DNA of 29,948 nucleotides from Pinguiococcus pyrenoidosus (GCA_019677205.1 JAAMXY010001510.1:1-29948), one strand, 5' to 3'. Positions 18,704 to 29,293 are shown, counted from the first letter of the stretch. Program-made: numbers and translations. The notes: a model not told the origin generated them from the letters alone.

Positions 18704-20113
18704 TCACCCATGGTTCTTGTCGATCCTGCCGGCGATCTCTGCGACATGTTCGAGTGGCCCAAGCAGATCCGCTTCGATCTCAGCTCCTCTCCTGCCGCCA
18801 AAGGCCTCGCTCCAGGCCTCGCTCCAGGCCTCGCTCCGGGGCTCTCCTTGTCCTCCTGCCTCAAGGCGCCGTTTTGATCCCTTCGGAGGTCCGGGAGCGA
18901 AGTAGCCGAGCGGCGACGAGAAGCAACCAGGAGCAACGTCGTCCTGCGAGAGGCCCGTACCCAGCTCCTCAAAGATCTCCCACCACTGGTTCTCAAAGCT
19001 GCCCTCCTTGTCGGGCCTATTCCACGGCTTGTCTTTGCCCGTGAAGTGCACGTAGGACGCGTGCTGGCCGCCGCGGAGGCAGGGGAAGCCCGAGTCCGGT
19101 CCCAGCTCGTCCGGGAACGGCGCGCTTTTTCCCCTGTCAAGTTTCCTAGTTTCCTCGCCGTCGGCGGTGATGGTGTTCACCTCGTTGTACAGTATCTGAT
19201 ACAAGTCCTTCTTAACGTGGTTGAAGTAGTAGTAGTACAGGCCCTGGTCGACGGCGGCACCATGGAAGGACCAGCCCGCGCCTTCGCCTCGCAGTGTCTT
19301 CCACTTCACGTCCGGCACTCCCCATCCGTCCGATCGATTCCACGTCCGGTGCGGCGCGCTCTTGTTCTCGCTCCGGCCCCACTCGTTGGCATCGACCACG
19401 AGATCCCGGAGACCCTTGTAGTCGTCGCAGCCCGGCGTCAGGCGCATCCAGCCGGCGTTCAGCGGGGACACCATGCCTCCGCACACGGTGAACCTGGGCA
19501 GGCCGAAGAACGCGTCCATGTCCTGCAGCGGCATGATGTCTGCGTCGAGGAACTGCACGGCTCGATACTCCGTGAGGCGCCAGGCCAGCGACTTGGCGAA
19601 CATCATGGATCCGAAGTCCAGATGGTGGCCGTGCATGGTGTCTGCGTACTTAATGATGACCCCGTTCTCCGTCAGGATCCTCGCGTCCTCCGCCGGAAGC
19701 TCCGTGAGCGGCGGATTCCGCTGGCCGGGCACCCGCTTGTCCTTGGGAGTGGCGCACTGGGGCTTCTCCAGACCCGCATTCTTCTGCTGCAGCTCCACGT
19801 CCTTCATGATGATGATCACCACCACGTCCGCCTCGGAGCCGTAGGCCTTGAACAGGCGGCCCATCACCGCCACGTTGTACAGGTAGCCGCGGTACTTGTA
19901 CGAATTGTCCACACCGCCCAGGACGGTGACGTAGGCGTAGCCGGCCCGTTCCTCCCCCTCCTCCAGCTCCGGCAGCTCCACACGGTCGCAGCAGACGCTG
20001 GGATGCAGCTCGTCTCTCTCGCTCAAGGTGCACGAGTCCCGGACGCTCGTGAAGATCTGCTCATTCGCGGCCGCCAGCGCCAGGGCGACACTCACCAGAA
20101 GCCTTAAGCTCAT
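18704..20113 (-). CDS. Secreted/Golgi GT8 glycogenin-like glycosyltransferase, intronless
   Basis: Single exon, 469 aa. A signal peptide (residues 1-16, MSLRLLVSVALALAAA) sends it into the secretory pathway. The GT8 fold starts at YAYVTVLGG (59-67) and RGYLYNVAVMG. The metal- and sugar-nucleotide-binding DXD is FLDADIMPL (Asp190-Asp192), followed by the acceptor-side block GGMVSPLNAGWMRL and the C-terminal HFTGKDKPW, the glycogenin-type metal-binding His motif. It likely transfers a sugar from a UDP-sugar to a protein or glycan; donor and acceptor are unknown. Cysteines at 28, 41 and 42 of the mature N-terminus recur in the paralogue at 26591-28434. The C-terminal tail holds a SEAW tandem repeat. 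It starts 494 nt from the divergent exostosin-family gene. Confidence 0.88.
   Translation of the reverse strand: MSLRLLVSVALALAAANEQIFTSVRDSCTLSERDELHPSVCCDRVELPELEEGEERAGYAYVTVLGGVDNSYKYRGYLYNVAVMGRLFKAYGSEADVVVIIIMKDVELQQKNAGLEKPQCATPKDKRVPGQRNPPLTELPAEDARILTENGVIIKYADTMHGHHLDFGSMMFAKSLAWRLTEYRAVQFLDADIMPLQDMDAFFGLPRFTVCGGMVSPLNAGWMRLTPGCDDYKGLRDLVVDANEWGRSENKSAPHRTWNRSDGWGVPDVKWKTLRGEGAGWSFHGAAVDQGLYYYYFNHVKKDLYQILYNEVNTITADGEETRKLDRGKSAPFPDELGPDSGFPCLRGGQHASYVHFTGKDKPWNRPDKEGSFENQWWEIFEELGTGLSQDDVAPGCFSSPLGYFAPGPPKGSKRRLEAGGQGEPRSEAWSEAWSEAFGGRRGAEIEADLLGPLEHVAEIAGRIDKNHG
18803..18838. repeat. 12-bp tandem repeat, three copies
   Basis: GGCCTCGCTCCA repeated three times with one change near the end. 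In frame in the GT8 C-terminal tail, encoding SEAW SEAW SEAF. It lies outside the catalytic domain, and the paralogue lacks it. Confidence 0.85.
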
Positions 20114-20607
20114 CTTGCTGGGGGGGCCGAGAGGCTTCTGCTCTCCGGCTTTGCCCTCTGTTCCTCTTTTGGCTGTAGCGCGCCACAGGATCCCGGTGCT
20201 TTTTGGTTAGTGAAAAGCAAAAAGCAAAAATCACGACTTCCAGCGCACACCACCGATCCACCAAAAGACACTTCTGCGCACTTTGGCGCCTCCACTTCTG
20301 CTGTAAAGACGGAACGCAAAGCGCGAAGAGCGAAAAGCGAAAAGCGAAAAGCGTTCGCATCTCGGATTTCCATTCTTCCCGGAAGGGACTTCCCAGGCCG
20401 CCAGGATTGGTCCCTGCTCGGGAACCCAGGGCTGCCAAGCCATCCTATAAGAAGCGTTGGAGCAGGAACGACGAATGGGGAGAAATCGCAGCTTTTTCGC
20501 CCATTTCCACTGAAATAGACCATTATCCGTTTCAATGCCAGAACCGACTTGTCCGCATTTGCGTTCCGCGCTCCTCCTGCCAAAGCATTCGGGCGGGAAA
20601 CGCCACT
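20114..20607. promoter_or_regulatory. Divergent promoter shared by GT8 and exostosin-family genes
   Basis: 494 nt between two outward-facing glycosyltransferase genes. Contains AAAAGC-type runs at about 20211-20230 and an AAAGCGA-type array (GCGAAAA units) at about 20326-20354. No TATA box is clear. The frame of the exostosin gene stays open upstream through this region, but the only start at its beginning is TTG, so it is taken as non-coding. Confidence 0.45.
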
Positions 20608-22579
20608 ATGGCCGCACGCCTCCGCGCCTCTCCCGCCAGGTGTGGAGGTGTTGAGATGAGGCGCAGATGCGCGGAGACCACGGTGGTGGCTGCGCAGGCG
20701 ACTGGCGCCTCGGTGGCGACTCTGGTGCGGATCCTGGTCGTGGCGCTGTCTGTGACGATGGGCAGCAGTGGCGCAGCGCTCTCGTTGGAGGACTCCCACT
20801 TTGCCAACGCGTCAGAGACGCGGGCGCTGCAGCAGGCGTCGTGTCCGTGGAGCTTCAAGGTGTGGATCTACGAGTTTCCCGAGGACCTGGAGTGGATCCA
20901 GTGGGCCAAGAAGCTTAAGGCGGCGGGGGAGAAGTGGTACGACAACGAGCGAGAGGAGGACATGTTCTCGCTGGAGATTATGCTGCACAAGGCCTTCGAG
21001 AAGTCGTGTGTGAGGACCGAGGACCCCGACGAAGCGGACTTTAAGTTTGTGCCGTTCTACTCGGACATCGACTTCCGCATGAACGAACGCCAGAAGGATC
21101 CCACGCGCTTTCAGCGGGCGATGATCGACGCGATCGGAGGCGTCGTGGAGCCCTGGGAAGAGGCCTTCAAGGTCACGGGCAAGTACTGGCTCGAAAAGCA
21201 GGGCTGGGACCACATCGTCACCTTCGCGGCGCCGCTGACGTCCTTCACGCACGAGCGCGGACGCCGCGGGCTGTTCCACAATAGAAAGATGCTGATCCCG
21301 CCGATTGTGGCCAACGTGGAGCTTCTCAATAGATTTCTCAAGGAGTATCCCTACTGCGGGGCGGACAAGAACCTGCTTCTGCCCTACCCCGGGGGGGGCA
21401 TCGGCTGGGCGGACGGCTCGCACGAGCGCGCGGCGTACCAGGTGATCGCCGAGTCGTACCAGCGGCCACCCTTTGCAGAAGCGGTGGCCTGGGTGGATGG
21501 CATACTGGATGCCGGGAAGGATCCATGGGAGGTGCTGCAGGAGCATTGGACAGGGTACTCGACCGAGCTTGACATCGTGCGGATGCTTACTCTGGCCAAC
21601 AAGGACGTCCTGGCCTTGTCGATCTACGGCATGATGCACGATTGCAAGAACCTGCGGCGCACCATCCGAGACCACCTACAGCGGGACGATTGCTTGCTGT
21701 GCGTCTGCAATCTGAGCCGCGCCACGCTTGGAGGGCACGGCAAGGGAATCGTGCTCCGTGGGGACGAGAAGAAGTTTTCCAGGCAGCTGCTCACCTTCCG
21801 GCCTCTCTTCTGCCCGTGCCCGGCCGGCGACTCGCCGAGCGCGAAGCGCATGTATGATGTGGTTCGCGCCGGTTGCATCCCGGTGATCTTGTCAGACGAT
21901 TTCGTGTATGCGTCCAGCGCTGAGGCCGGCATTGGAGATCTGCCGGAATCAACCTTCGCACTGCGCATTCCCACGGACGCGCTGGATGGATACGAGTCTC
22001 CGCAGGCCGGTCGGAAAACGTCCCCAAAGCCGGGCTCAGCAACAGCCTTCGTTGTGGGCGACTCCTGGGAGGATCTCCCGCTGGCCAAGTCGTTGCATGA
22101 GAAGGTAAGGAAACTGCAGGGAGGATGACGAGCAACAACAAGAACAGGAAGACAGAGAAAGACACGCTAAGCTGAAGCGGAAGATGCAATTGCTGACTGC
22201 GTCGGTGCCTTTGTCTTTCTTTTTTTTTCCTTTCCTTTTCTTCTATCTAAACGATGTGTAGGTGTTGACAATCCCGGGCGGAGGGCTAGGTTCCTATTTC
22301 CGGAGCTTGTCGCCAAGGCAGATCAAGTCTCTGCTGGACGGCGTGGAGATGGCGAAGAGGAAGTTCAGCTACTGGGGGAGGCAGACAGGCTTCGAGGAGG
22401 TCGTCCGAAGCGACGGCCGAGTCGTTTCGCTGTTGGCAGTGGACAGCACCGTCCCTGACGGCGGCGCCATAGCAGCAATGATGGATAGTCTTCAGAAGAA
22501 GGTTGGCACGCCCTATAGAGATGCCTGCGAGCGAGAACTAGTAGCCGTGCATCGAAACTCGGGCACTGGATATTGCTGA
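20608..22579 (+). CDS. Exostosin-family (GT47) glycosyltransferase
   Basis: Two exons are inferred, 20608-22104 and 22262-22579, with a 157-nt intron (GAGAAG|GTAAGG..TGTGTAG, phase 0, pyrimidine-rich 3' end), giving 604 aa. The N-terminus has a short basic tail then a hydrophobic segment (ATLVRILVVALSVTM), a type II Golgi anchor or signal. The exostosin domain opens with FKVWIYEFP (from residue 83), has DEADFKFVPFYSDI, and closes with FCPCPAGDSPSAKRMYDV (about 401-418) and GCIPVILSDDFVYA, the nucleotide-sugar-binding half typical of GT47 enzymes of cell-wall and heparan-type polymers. Donor and acceptor are unknown. The ATG at 20656 is an alternative start. It is divergent from the GT8 gene, so the pair may be co-expressed. 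Confidence 0.85.
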
Positions 22580-23049
22580 GAAGAGAGAGATTCAAAGTTA
22601 CCGAATCAACGACCATTCAAAGAGAAGGGCGTCACTGGCACCAGCACCCAGAGAAGGTGACCTAGCCCAGGAGCCCACGAGCTCGGGCGGGAAGAGAGCT
22701 GCCTCAAGGCAGATCAGAGACGGAGCCCTCAGAAGCAAGGCACCCGCCCGTGAAGATGCCCAACGTCTCAACGTACACACCCAGTGCCTCAATGCACACA
22801 CTCGTGCACTTTCAAGTCGGCACCGCTTCGGCATCCACTTTCGCGCACTCGCCATTCAAACTGCACATCCCCAAACCTATAAACTCCATATCATGGATAT
22901 GATACAATAAATATTTGAAGCAAAGGTATACATTCATACTGTGCTATGAAATAGGGATCTTGACTGGCATAAAGCATAATTACATAATTACAGATTGAAA
23001 GGCCAAGGGGAAGCGCGGGACGGCGCCACAGCCGCCATCTCTCGCCGAG
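22580..23049. promoter_or_regulatory. Gap between the GT47 and histone deacetylase genes
   Basis: 470 nt between two plus-strand genes. An AT-rich island (about 22875-22995) contains AATAAA at 22906-22911, a candidate polyadenylation signal for the upstream gene, and the palindrome ATATCATGGATATGAT-like segment just before it. The HDAC promoter must lie in the remainder. No coding frame is supported. Confidence 0.4.
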
Positions 23050-24796
23050 ATGAGCGCGAAACAGCGCGTCAGCTATTTTTACAGCGGCGAAGTTGGCCAC
23101 TTCTACTATGGACCAGGTACCTCGGAGCACCTCACCTTCTGAGATACCGCTCACGAGGCTAAAAGGATCTCGCGATGCCTAGGCCACCCGATGAAGCCAC
23201 ACCGGCTGAAGATGACGCACCATCTCTTGCTGGCCTATGGCCTGTATCGAAAGGTGTGTGTGATATGGCAAAGGCACGAAAACCCAGCGGCAAAGGATGA
23301 ATCGTCACATCCAACTCTCCCCAGATGGACGTCTACAGGCCACATCCGGCCACAGCTCAGGTACAGAGCGGCTGCGCCGAGCTTGTGAAGAGTGAAACGC
23401 ACCAAACTAATGCGACATGACAGGAGATGACTCGATTTCATTCCGATGACTACGTGGACTTCCTGAGCCGCTTGACGCCGGAGAACCTCAAGACGTTCAA
23501 ATCGGAGCAGCTACAGAAGTAGGCGCCGCCGCCCCCCCTTGAGCTTGTCCTCGCAGACAACGGGACCCCTGATCTCGCGCTTGCTGCAGATTCAACATCG
23601 GCGCCTTCACGGACTGTCCCGTCTTCGACGGGCTCTTCGAGTTCAATCAAATCTGCACGGTAAGACAGCGGCGGAACGAAGCAATGGACCGATCCTTCAG
23701 CACGCGCGGGAAAATGGCCAAATGGCTAACGCGAACAACATCGTTGCCAGGGCTGCTCTCTGGACGGTGCTGTGAAGCTGAACCACGGCGTGACGGACAT
23801 CGCCGTGAACTGGAGCGGGGGATTGCATCACGCCAAGAAGTCGGAGGCGTCGGGGTTTTGCTACATCAACGACATCGTGCTGGCCATTCTTGAGCTGCTC
23901 AAGTACCACCCACGGGTGCTCTACGTGGACATTGACATTCACCACGGCGACGGGGTGGAAGAGGCGTTCTACTGCACGGATCGGGTGATGACGGTGTCGT
24001 TTCACAAGTTCGGCGAGTTCTTCCCTGGCACGGGGGACATCAAGGACACGGGAGCCAAGGAGGGGAAGTACTACAGTGTGAACTGTCCGCTACAGGAAGG
24101 CATGGACGATGACACGTTCATCGACATCTTCAAGAGGATCATGTCGAAGGTCATGGAGGTCTACTGCCCCACGGCAATCGTGCTCCAGTGCGGCGCGGAC
24201 AGCCTGACGGGGGATCGCCTGGGCTGCTTCAACCTGACGCTGAGGGGCCACGGGGCGTGCGTAGAGTTTATGAAGCGCTTCAACATTCCCATGCTGGTTC
24301 TGGGCGGTGGGGGGTATACCATCCGCAACGTCTCGCGGTGTTGGACCTATGAGACCTCGCTGCTGTAAGTGTCCGAATCCTGTGGATGTGTGGTATCACT
24401 CCATCGCCGCGCATCTCACAAACCTCCCTGTGGCTCTCTGTTCACCACAGGCTCGGGGCGGATATTGGGCAGGAGATTCCCTACAACGACTATTTCGAGT
24501 ACTACGGACCGGATTTCATGCTGCACCTGACTCCAAATGCGCAGATGGAGAACTTGAACGGCCGTGATCACCTGGAGTTCTGCGTGAACACCGTGCTGCA
24601 GCAGCTCAACACCTTGCAGGGCGCTCCTAGTGTACAGTTGCAGGAGATTCCGCCGGATCTCAAAACCCATGATGACGTCTTCGGAGACATGCTGGATCCG
24701 GACCAACGGCACCCGGCGAGAACAGACGGAGGCGGTGAGAAGGCACAGGATGCTCGGGAGCTCTATGATGGCGACAAGGATCAAGACGAGGCATAG
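23050..24796 (+). CDS. Class I histone deacetylase (Rpd3/HDAC1-3 type)
   Basis: Zn-dependent lysine deacetylase acting on histones in corepressor complexes. Seven exons are inferred: 23050-23116, 23183-23253, 23325-23360 (a 36-nt exon), 23424-23518, 23590-23659, 23751-24364 and 24451-24796. All introns are GT-AG, 63-91 nt, and phases match, giving 432 aa. The joined N-terminus reads as the family block [16 protein letters not shown]...[11 protein letters not shown], then [20 protein letters not shown]. The catalytic set falls almost exactly on HDAC1 numbering: His139-His140 ([10 protein letters not shown]), Asp175 and His177 (DIDIHHGDG), Asp263 ([12 protein letters not shown]) and Tyr302 (GGGGYTIRN). 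The C-terminal tail is short and acidic, without an NLS-like basic cluster. All active-site residues are present, so the enzyme should be active. Confidence 0.95.
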
Positions 24797-24871
24797 CGCA
24801 CTGCGTGGGGAATACTCGGCTCACGTTGCAAAATGAATGAAGAAAGGAAAAAGGCAGCGCAGAAAAGAAAC

Positions 24872-24911
24872 AACGAACGAACGAACGAACGAACGAACGG
24901 ACGGACGGACG
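24872..24911. repeat. ACGA/ACGG tetranucleotide array
   Basis: Seven ACGA-type tetramers followed by three ACGG-type tetramers, about 75 nt past the HDAC stop codon. A simple microsatellite in the likely 3' UTR or spacer. Confidence 0.85.
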
Positions 24912-24941
24912 AGTGGATCGCCATTGATCAGCTTGAGAGGT

Positions 24942-24978
24942 CTGCGGGCTGCGGGCTGCGGTTTGCGGTTTGCGGTTT
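24942..24978. repeat. Heptamer array (TGCGGGC)2(TGCGGTT)3
   Basis: Two copies of one G-rich heptamer run directly into three copies of a variant. This follows the tetranucleotide array by about 30 nt in the same spacer. The heptamer is vaguely telomere-like in period but does not match a known telomere unit, and the array is short. Confidence 0.8.
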
Positions 24979-25516
24979 GTCTCGCCAGCTTTCGTACCAA
25001 GCTCACATACATATACAAACCGAAGGATGCTCTCCAGCTACCTACACCGAAAGCCAGAAGGTACCCACAGCACCCAAGTCAAAGCTGTTCATTCGAAAAG
25101 AACCCTTCGAAGGGGAAACAAGACGCGACGCAGAAGTTGCGCTTCTCTCTTTTTCATCGCTCGACGGATCGAGAGAAGATTCCGGAAACACGCATTTCGC
25201 GCATTTCCTTCGTCCTGAACCTGAAGATCGCGTGAAAACCTGGGGGTGTAACCAAGACGAATCATAGCTGTCATATATATTGAATATTTATTTGTAATAC
25301 ATTAATAAAATTATTAGATTGATATTTTTCTTTACAGATCAAAATCTTCATTAATTATACCATGACATGCCTACTGATCGAATCCCGCAGCTCTTCGAAA
25401 GCTCACTGTTTCCCCCTCTCTCGCACACAATTATCCCAGTGGCGCCTCGCTTCCATCCCCCCTACACCCCCCCAAATTACAGCGCTAGTTCGCGTCGGGC
25501 CCACGAGACGATCAGG

Positions 25517-26255
25517 ATGACGGAGGACAAGGCACAGGCGCGCGAAGAGCAGCCAGAAACCCCGGAGAAGCAGGAGGAAGCGACGCAGGCCGCAACGAGT
25601 TTCGACGCCGACAAAGTGATGGACATGAGTAAAGATGCGTTCCAAGCGGCTTCCACTGGGTTGCAGACAGCTTCCGAGCAGGCAACGCAGATGTTTAAGT
25701 ACTTCCAAAGGTGCGCACGGTCACGAGATCGTGTTTGTTCAGTTTCCGTATGCGGCGTTTGAGAGCGGAGATCCGACTGATTGGTTGTCGACGCCGTTGT
25801 TTAGCTACGAGGAGGAGGCGACGCCGCTCCGCGGCTATATCCGGCAGGCGCGAGAGCTCTTGCAAGGCCACGTGAGCGAGGCGAAGGGCCAGGTGGAGAC
25901 CCAAATAGGCGATTTGACCACTCGGGCGCAGGAGATGACGCCGACGGTGAACTTCGCTTGGGATGGTAAGTGCGTTTCCGCTGCGGACAAAGCTCACGCA
26001 GTAGATTTTGTCTCACGGTCCACACATTGTCGTTTGCGACGCCTTTTAGACATGGCGAAGTTCAATGAGTTCCGTCGCAAGCATCCGGAGGTGCTCATCA
26101 CCGGCGCGACAGCAGCTGTTTTCCTGCCGTCCACGATTCTGGGGTCTCGATGGGGCATGTTCAGTCGCACAGTAAAGACCGCTGCCCTCGCATCGGTCGT
26201 GGTGTACGGTGTGAACGAGATCGAGAGGCGCATGGCGAATCGGGCAAATAAATAG
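25517..26255 (+). CDS. Small helical membrane protein, possibly MIC26/27 (apolipoprotein O)-like
   Basis: Three exons are inferred: 25517-25710, 25805-25965 and 26050-26255. The introns are 94 nt (phase 2) and 84 nt (phase 1), giving 186 aa. The first 30 residues are acidic and Gln-rich. Then come amphipathic helices with regular Ala/Gln/Ser spacing (DKVMDMSKDAFQAASTGLQT; GYIRQARELLQGHVSEAKGQ), and a C-terminal pair of Gly/Ala-rich hydrophobic segments around EVLITGATAAVFLP and TAALASVVVYGVNE, separated by a short basic loop. An amphipathic-helix region followed by two short membrane spans with glycines resembles MICOS subunits MIC26/MIC27, which shape mitochondrial cristae. The match is by layout, not by a decisive motif. 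Other helical lipid-droplet or organelle-membrane proteins are possible. The start has no classical presequence. Confidence 0.6.
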
Positions 26256-26590
26256 GCCAGACGACGGTGGATGGGCCCTGCGGAATGACGGCGTTCACGA
26301 GGAGGATTCCCCGGAGCTGTGGCGCTCCATGAGTTTCGCTTTGAGCTGCGGCCAAGGTTTGATAGATTCAATAGCTTCATTTCGCCAAGGCAGAGGTCTC
26401 GATCAGCCACCGTTGCGTGGATGCTGCGTGTTGGAAGCTGCTTACTGCTGAGACGACTGTTCGGATCCTTCACGAAGGCGGATGAGGAGATGATCAGCCT
26501 GGCAACAACACCCGTGACGCGCAAGTGGACTTCCGTTGGACGACATTTAAGACACGTTCCATATCAACGATAGGCATCTTCATCTTTAGT
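26256..26590. other. Convergent 3' gap
   Basis: 335 nt between the stop codons of the convergent helical-protein and GT8 paralogue genes. I see no gene, repeat or clear polyadenylation signal in it. Confidence 0.45.
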
Positions 26591-28434
26591 CTATTGCAAG
26601 CCCAGGATCGACAACCAGCTCCGTGGCCCCTCCGGAGCCCCGCCCTCTTGCGGAGGAACCTCCCCCGCACCGCCTGCTTCCGGCATCACGTTCGCAACTG
26701 GTGCCATGCCCTGCTTCTCGACAACATCCTCCCGCCCATCGGCTTCCTCTGGCCGTCCTTGGTGCTTGCGCCGATGCCCTGGCGAAGCTTCCTTCTGCTC
26801 GGGCGGCGCCGCGTAGTACCCCGCTGGCGACTTGAGGCACTTCGGCGGAATGTCTTCCCTCTTGATGCCGAGGCCGAGCTTGGCGAAGTAGTCCCACCAG
26901 ACGCTCGAGTGCGCTCCGTTCAGGTCGGGCCGTATCCACGGCTTCCTTGTCCCCGTGAAGTGCGCATACGACACCTTCGGCCCGGCTCTGCGGAGGAAGA
27001 AGCTGGATGTCATGTGCATAGAAGTGGGCGAAGCGGGCGAAGTGGGCGAGGCGGGAGAAGCCGGGCGAAGCGGGAGAAGATGGAGAGGCAGGCCAAGAGA
27101 GAAGAGCGCAGCACTCACCGCAAGCACGGGAAGCCGCCATCATATCCAAGCAGATCTGGAAAAGGCGGAGCCCACCTCTCCTTCAGCTTGCGCTTGACGA
27201 CGCCCGACGACGTGAAGGAATTCACTTCCTGGTACAGGATTTGATCCATGTCCTTCTTCACGAAGGCATGGTAGTAGTAGTACAACCCCTGCTCGCTGTT
27301 CGCGTGGTGGAAGGTCCAGTCTGGGTACGCTCTGCCAGTGAGGGATTGCCACGACAGCTTGGCGTCCGTCGACTCCCCCCACCCGTAGTCCTTCGACCAC
27401 GCCTTGATCGTCTGTCGCCGCAGCATCACAAGAAGTTTGTAAGCACCGATCGAATGCGTGCACCGTGACCATCTCACAGGACTCCACATGAAATCGGCGT
27501 TGGGTCTGCTGCCTGGAACCTACCCCCGTTGAGTTGCGGTTGCCGCGGCCCCAGCCATCGGCAATCACGACATAGTTGCGGAGGTTCTCGTAGTCCTCGC
27601 AGCGTGGCTCGAGGCGCATCCATCCTGCGTTCAACGGCGACACCATTCCCGCGCAGATGGTGAACTTGGGCAGCCGGAAGAACGCATCCATGTTTGTCAA
27701 GGGCATGATGTCCGCGTCGAGGAACTGCACAGCCTCGTATTCCGTGAGCTGGAACGCGAGGGTCTTCGTGAACACCACGGACCCAAAGTCCAGGTCGCTG
27801 CCATACATGAGCGTCGAGTATCGGATCTACGTGCATCGTGGAGGAGCGCAGAACAGATCCTCATGAGCAAAAGCTCCGCAGTGCTAGGATACTGCGTGTC
27901 GCTCAATGATGGCAGCATTCCATTCCCATAGAGAGAGGGCAACATTTCATTCCGACAGATACACACCTTGACGCCATGTCGTCGGAGCAGCTCTTCGTCC
28001 TCATCCGTCAGCTTGTGCAGCGGCGGATTGCCCTCCGTGGTCGGTTGGAGCGCGGTCATCGGAGCGCCGCAGGTGGGCTTCTTCATGTTGGCCAGTTCTT
28101 GCTGCTCCTCGAGGGGCTTCATGATGATGATGGCCACCAGATCCGCCGTGGATCCTTTCTCCCGGAGCGCCATGCCCATGATGGCGATGTTGTAGAGGTA
28201 TCCGCGGTACTCGTAGGAGTTGCCAACGCCCCCCAGCAGCGTGACGTACGCGAACTGCGCCACGGAGTCGCCAGGCTCCACCACCGTTCGCGCGCAGCAC
28301 TTGGAGGGCGGCAGCTGATCGCGCTGTCGCACGGTGCACTCGGGCACGATCTCCGTCATGCCATCGTCGCTGCTCACGCAGGTGGCCAGGCCCCACACCA
28401 GGAGCACAAGGCACCAGCGTGGCCCAGTGCCCAT
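26591..28434 (-). CDS. GT8 glycogenin-like glycosyltransferase, intron-containing paralogue
   Basis: Four exons are inferred: 28434-27967, 27826-27524, 27411-27119 and 26987-26591. The introns are 140, 112 and 131 nt (phases 0, 0, 2), giving 486 aa. It is a clear paralogue of the enzyme at 18704-20113: signal peptide (MGTGPRWCLVLLVWGLATC), a matching N-terminal cysteine pattern, FAYVTLLGG, RGYLYNIAIMG, FLDADIMPL with DXD at 193-195, MVSPLNAGWMRL, QGLYYYY, and HFTGTRKPWIRPD. The joins are checked against that paralogue: GVK|IRYSTLMYG, NSTG|TIKAW and FPCLR|AGPKVSYAHFTG. It likely transfers a sugar from a UDP-sugar in the Golgi; donor and acceptor are unknown. The C-terminal tail is Glu/Gly/Pro-rich and unlike the SEAW tail of the paralogue. 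Confidence 0.87.
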
Positions 28435-29293
28435 CCTGACGCCTCCGCAAGAGCGCCCGCGCCGGAATCCACAGGCGTCGCGCGAAGCACGCCCGTTGGC
28501 TGCGGTTGGCGGCGGTCGTTTCCGTTCCAAGGATTGGAGCCGGAAACGAAAGAGCGGGAAAAAGCTTCTCGGGCGCGGCCCCGGCGTTATCATGATGGCT
28601 CCAAGGATGATAATTGGGAGGTTCGCGGGTGGCAAGATGGCAAGGTGGCCGTGTGGCAGTCCGGGCAGACCGGTTTGGGGTTCGTGTTCTCTCCGGCAGT
28701 TCTTGCGGGGGTATGGGGCTGTGTAGCAGCTGGCCGCCGAGATTTTGTGGAGGTTGAGGCGGAGCTGCGATTCGTTGGTGGCCGAGCGCTTGAATGCGTA
28801 CAGTGGCGGACGAAGTGGAGGAATGCCTCGGTCCGTATGGCTGCGGAGGATAACGAGCTCCGTGCTGCTCAGTTGTATGCGTCCGGGCGCGAGACGTGTG
28901 ACAAGCCGTTACGCCAGGGGGTGGTAACTCCCCAATATTACGGCCTAATTGGTTGAAGACGAGGCAAACGGCCGCGGCAACGGCCGGTCAACTGCGGCCA
29001 GCTATGTTTCAAAAACCGGACGCGAGCTCTTCCGCGGCGCTAATGCGTCGCGAGGTTAGCCGAAACAGAAGGAATCTTTCAATCCGCCCAATTTCATTTT
29101 GAAAGCGAATCTTGGTGTCTTCGCCCTGCGTCCTACACGACGGCAACGCCACACTTTCGCCTCGCAAAAGAATTGGGTCGAGCAGACGACCTTTCTCAAT
29201 CTCGCGCCACAACACCGCCGAAGCGCTGCTGACCGGTTTTCCAGGCGCCGCTTCCGTCCCCCGGGCAGCTGGCGGTCTCGGAGCAGCGCGCAC
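28435..29293. promoter_or_regulatory. Divergent promoter region, GT8 paralogue / MGC protein
   Basis: About 860 nt between two outward-facing starts. GC-rich with short GGTGGC/GGCAAG runs near 28620-28665. No family-bearing frame on either strand. A long minus-strand frame enters from the right, but it is the shadow of the next gene. Confidence 0.4.

Larger units (their letters stand above)
24797..25516. promoter_or_regulatory. Gap between HDAC and the small helical membrane protein gene
   Basis: 720 nt with two tandem-repeat patches (listed separately) and the most AT-rich island in the window (about 25262-25365, with several AATA/ATAAA motifs). A pyrimidine tract followed by CAG at about 25328-25338 could be a 5' UTR splice acceptor. 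Overlapping short frames near 24840-25270 are lysine- and arginine-rich products of the repeats and are not supported. Confidence 0.4.

Noticed and set aside
19046-20107. 353-codon plus-strand open frame opposite the intronless GT8 gene
   Set aside because: The minus strand encodes a complete GT8 enzyme with signal peptide and DXD. The plus-strand product is His/Val/Arg-rich shadow sequence.
24872-24978. CRISPR-like or telomeric repeat
   Set aside because: The units are 4 and 7 nt, directly tandem and without spacers, so it is a microsatellite, and the heptamer is not a known telomere unit.
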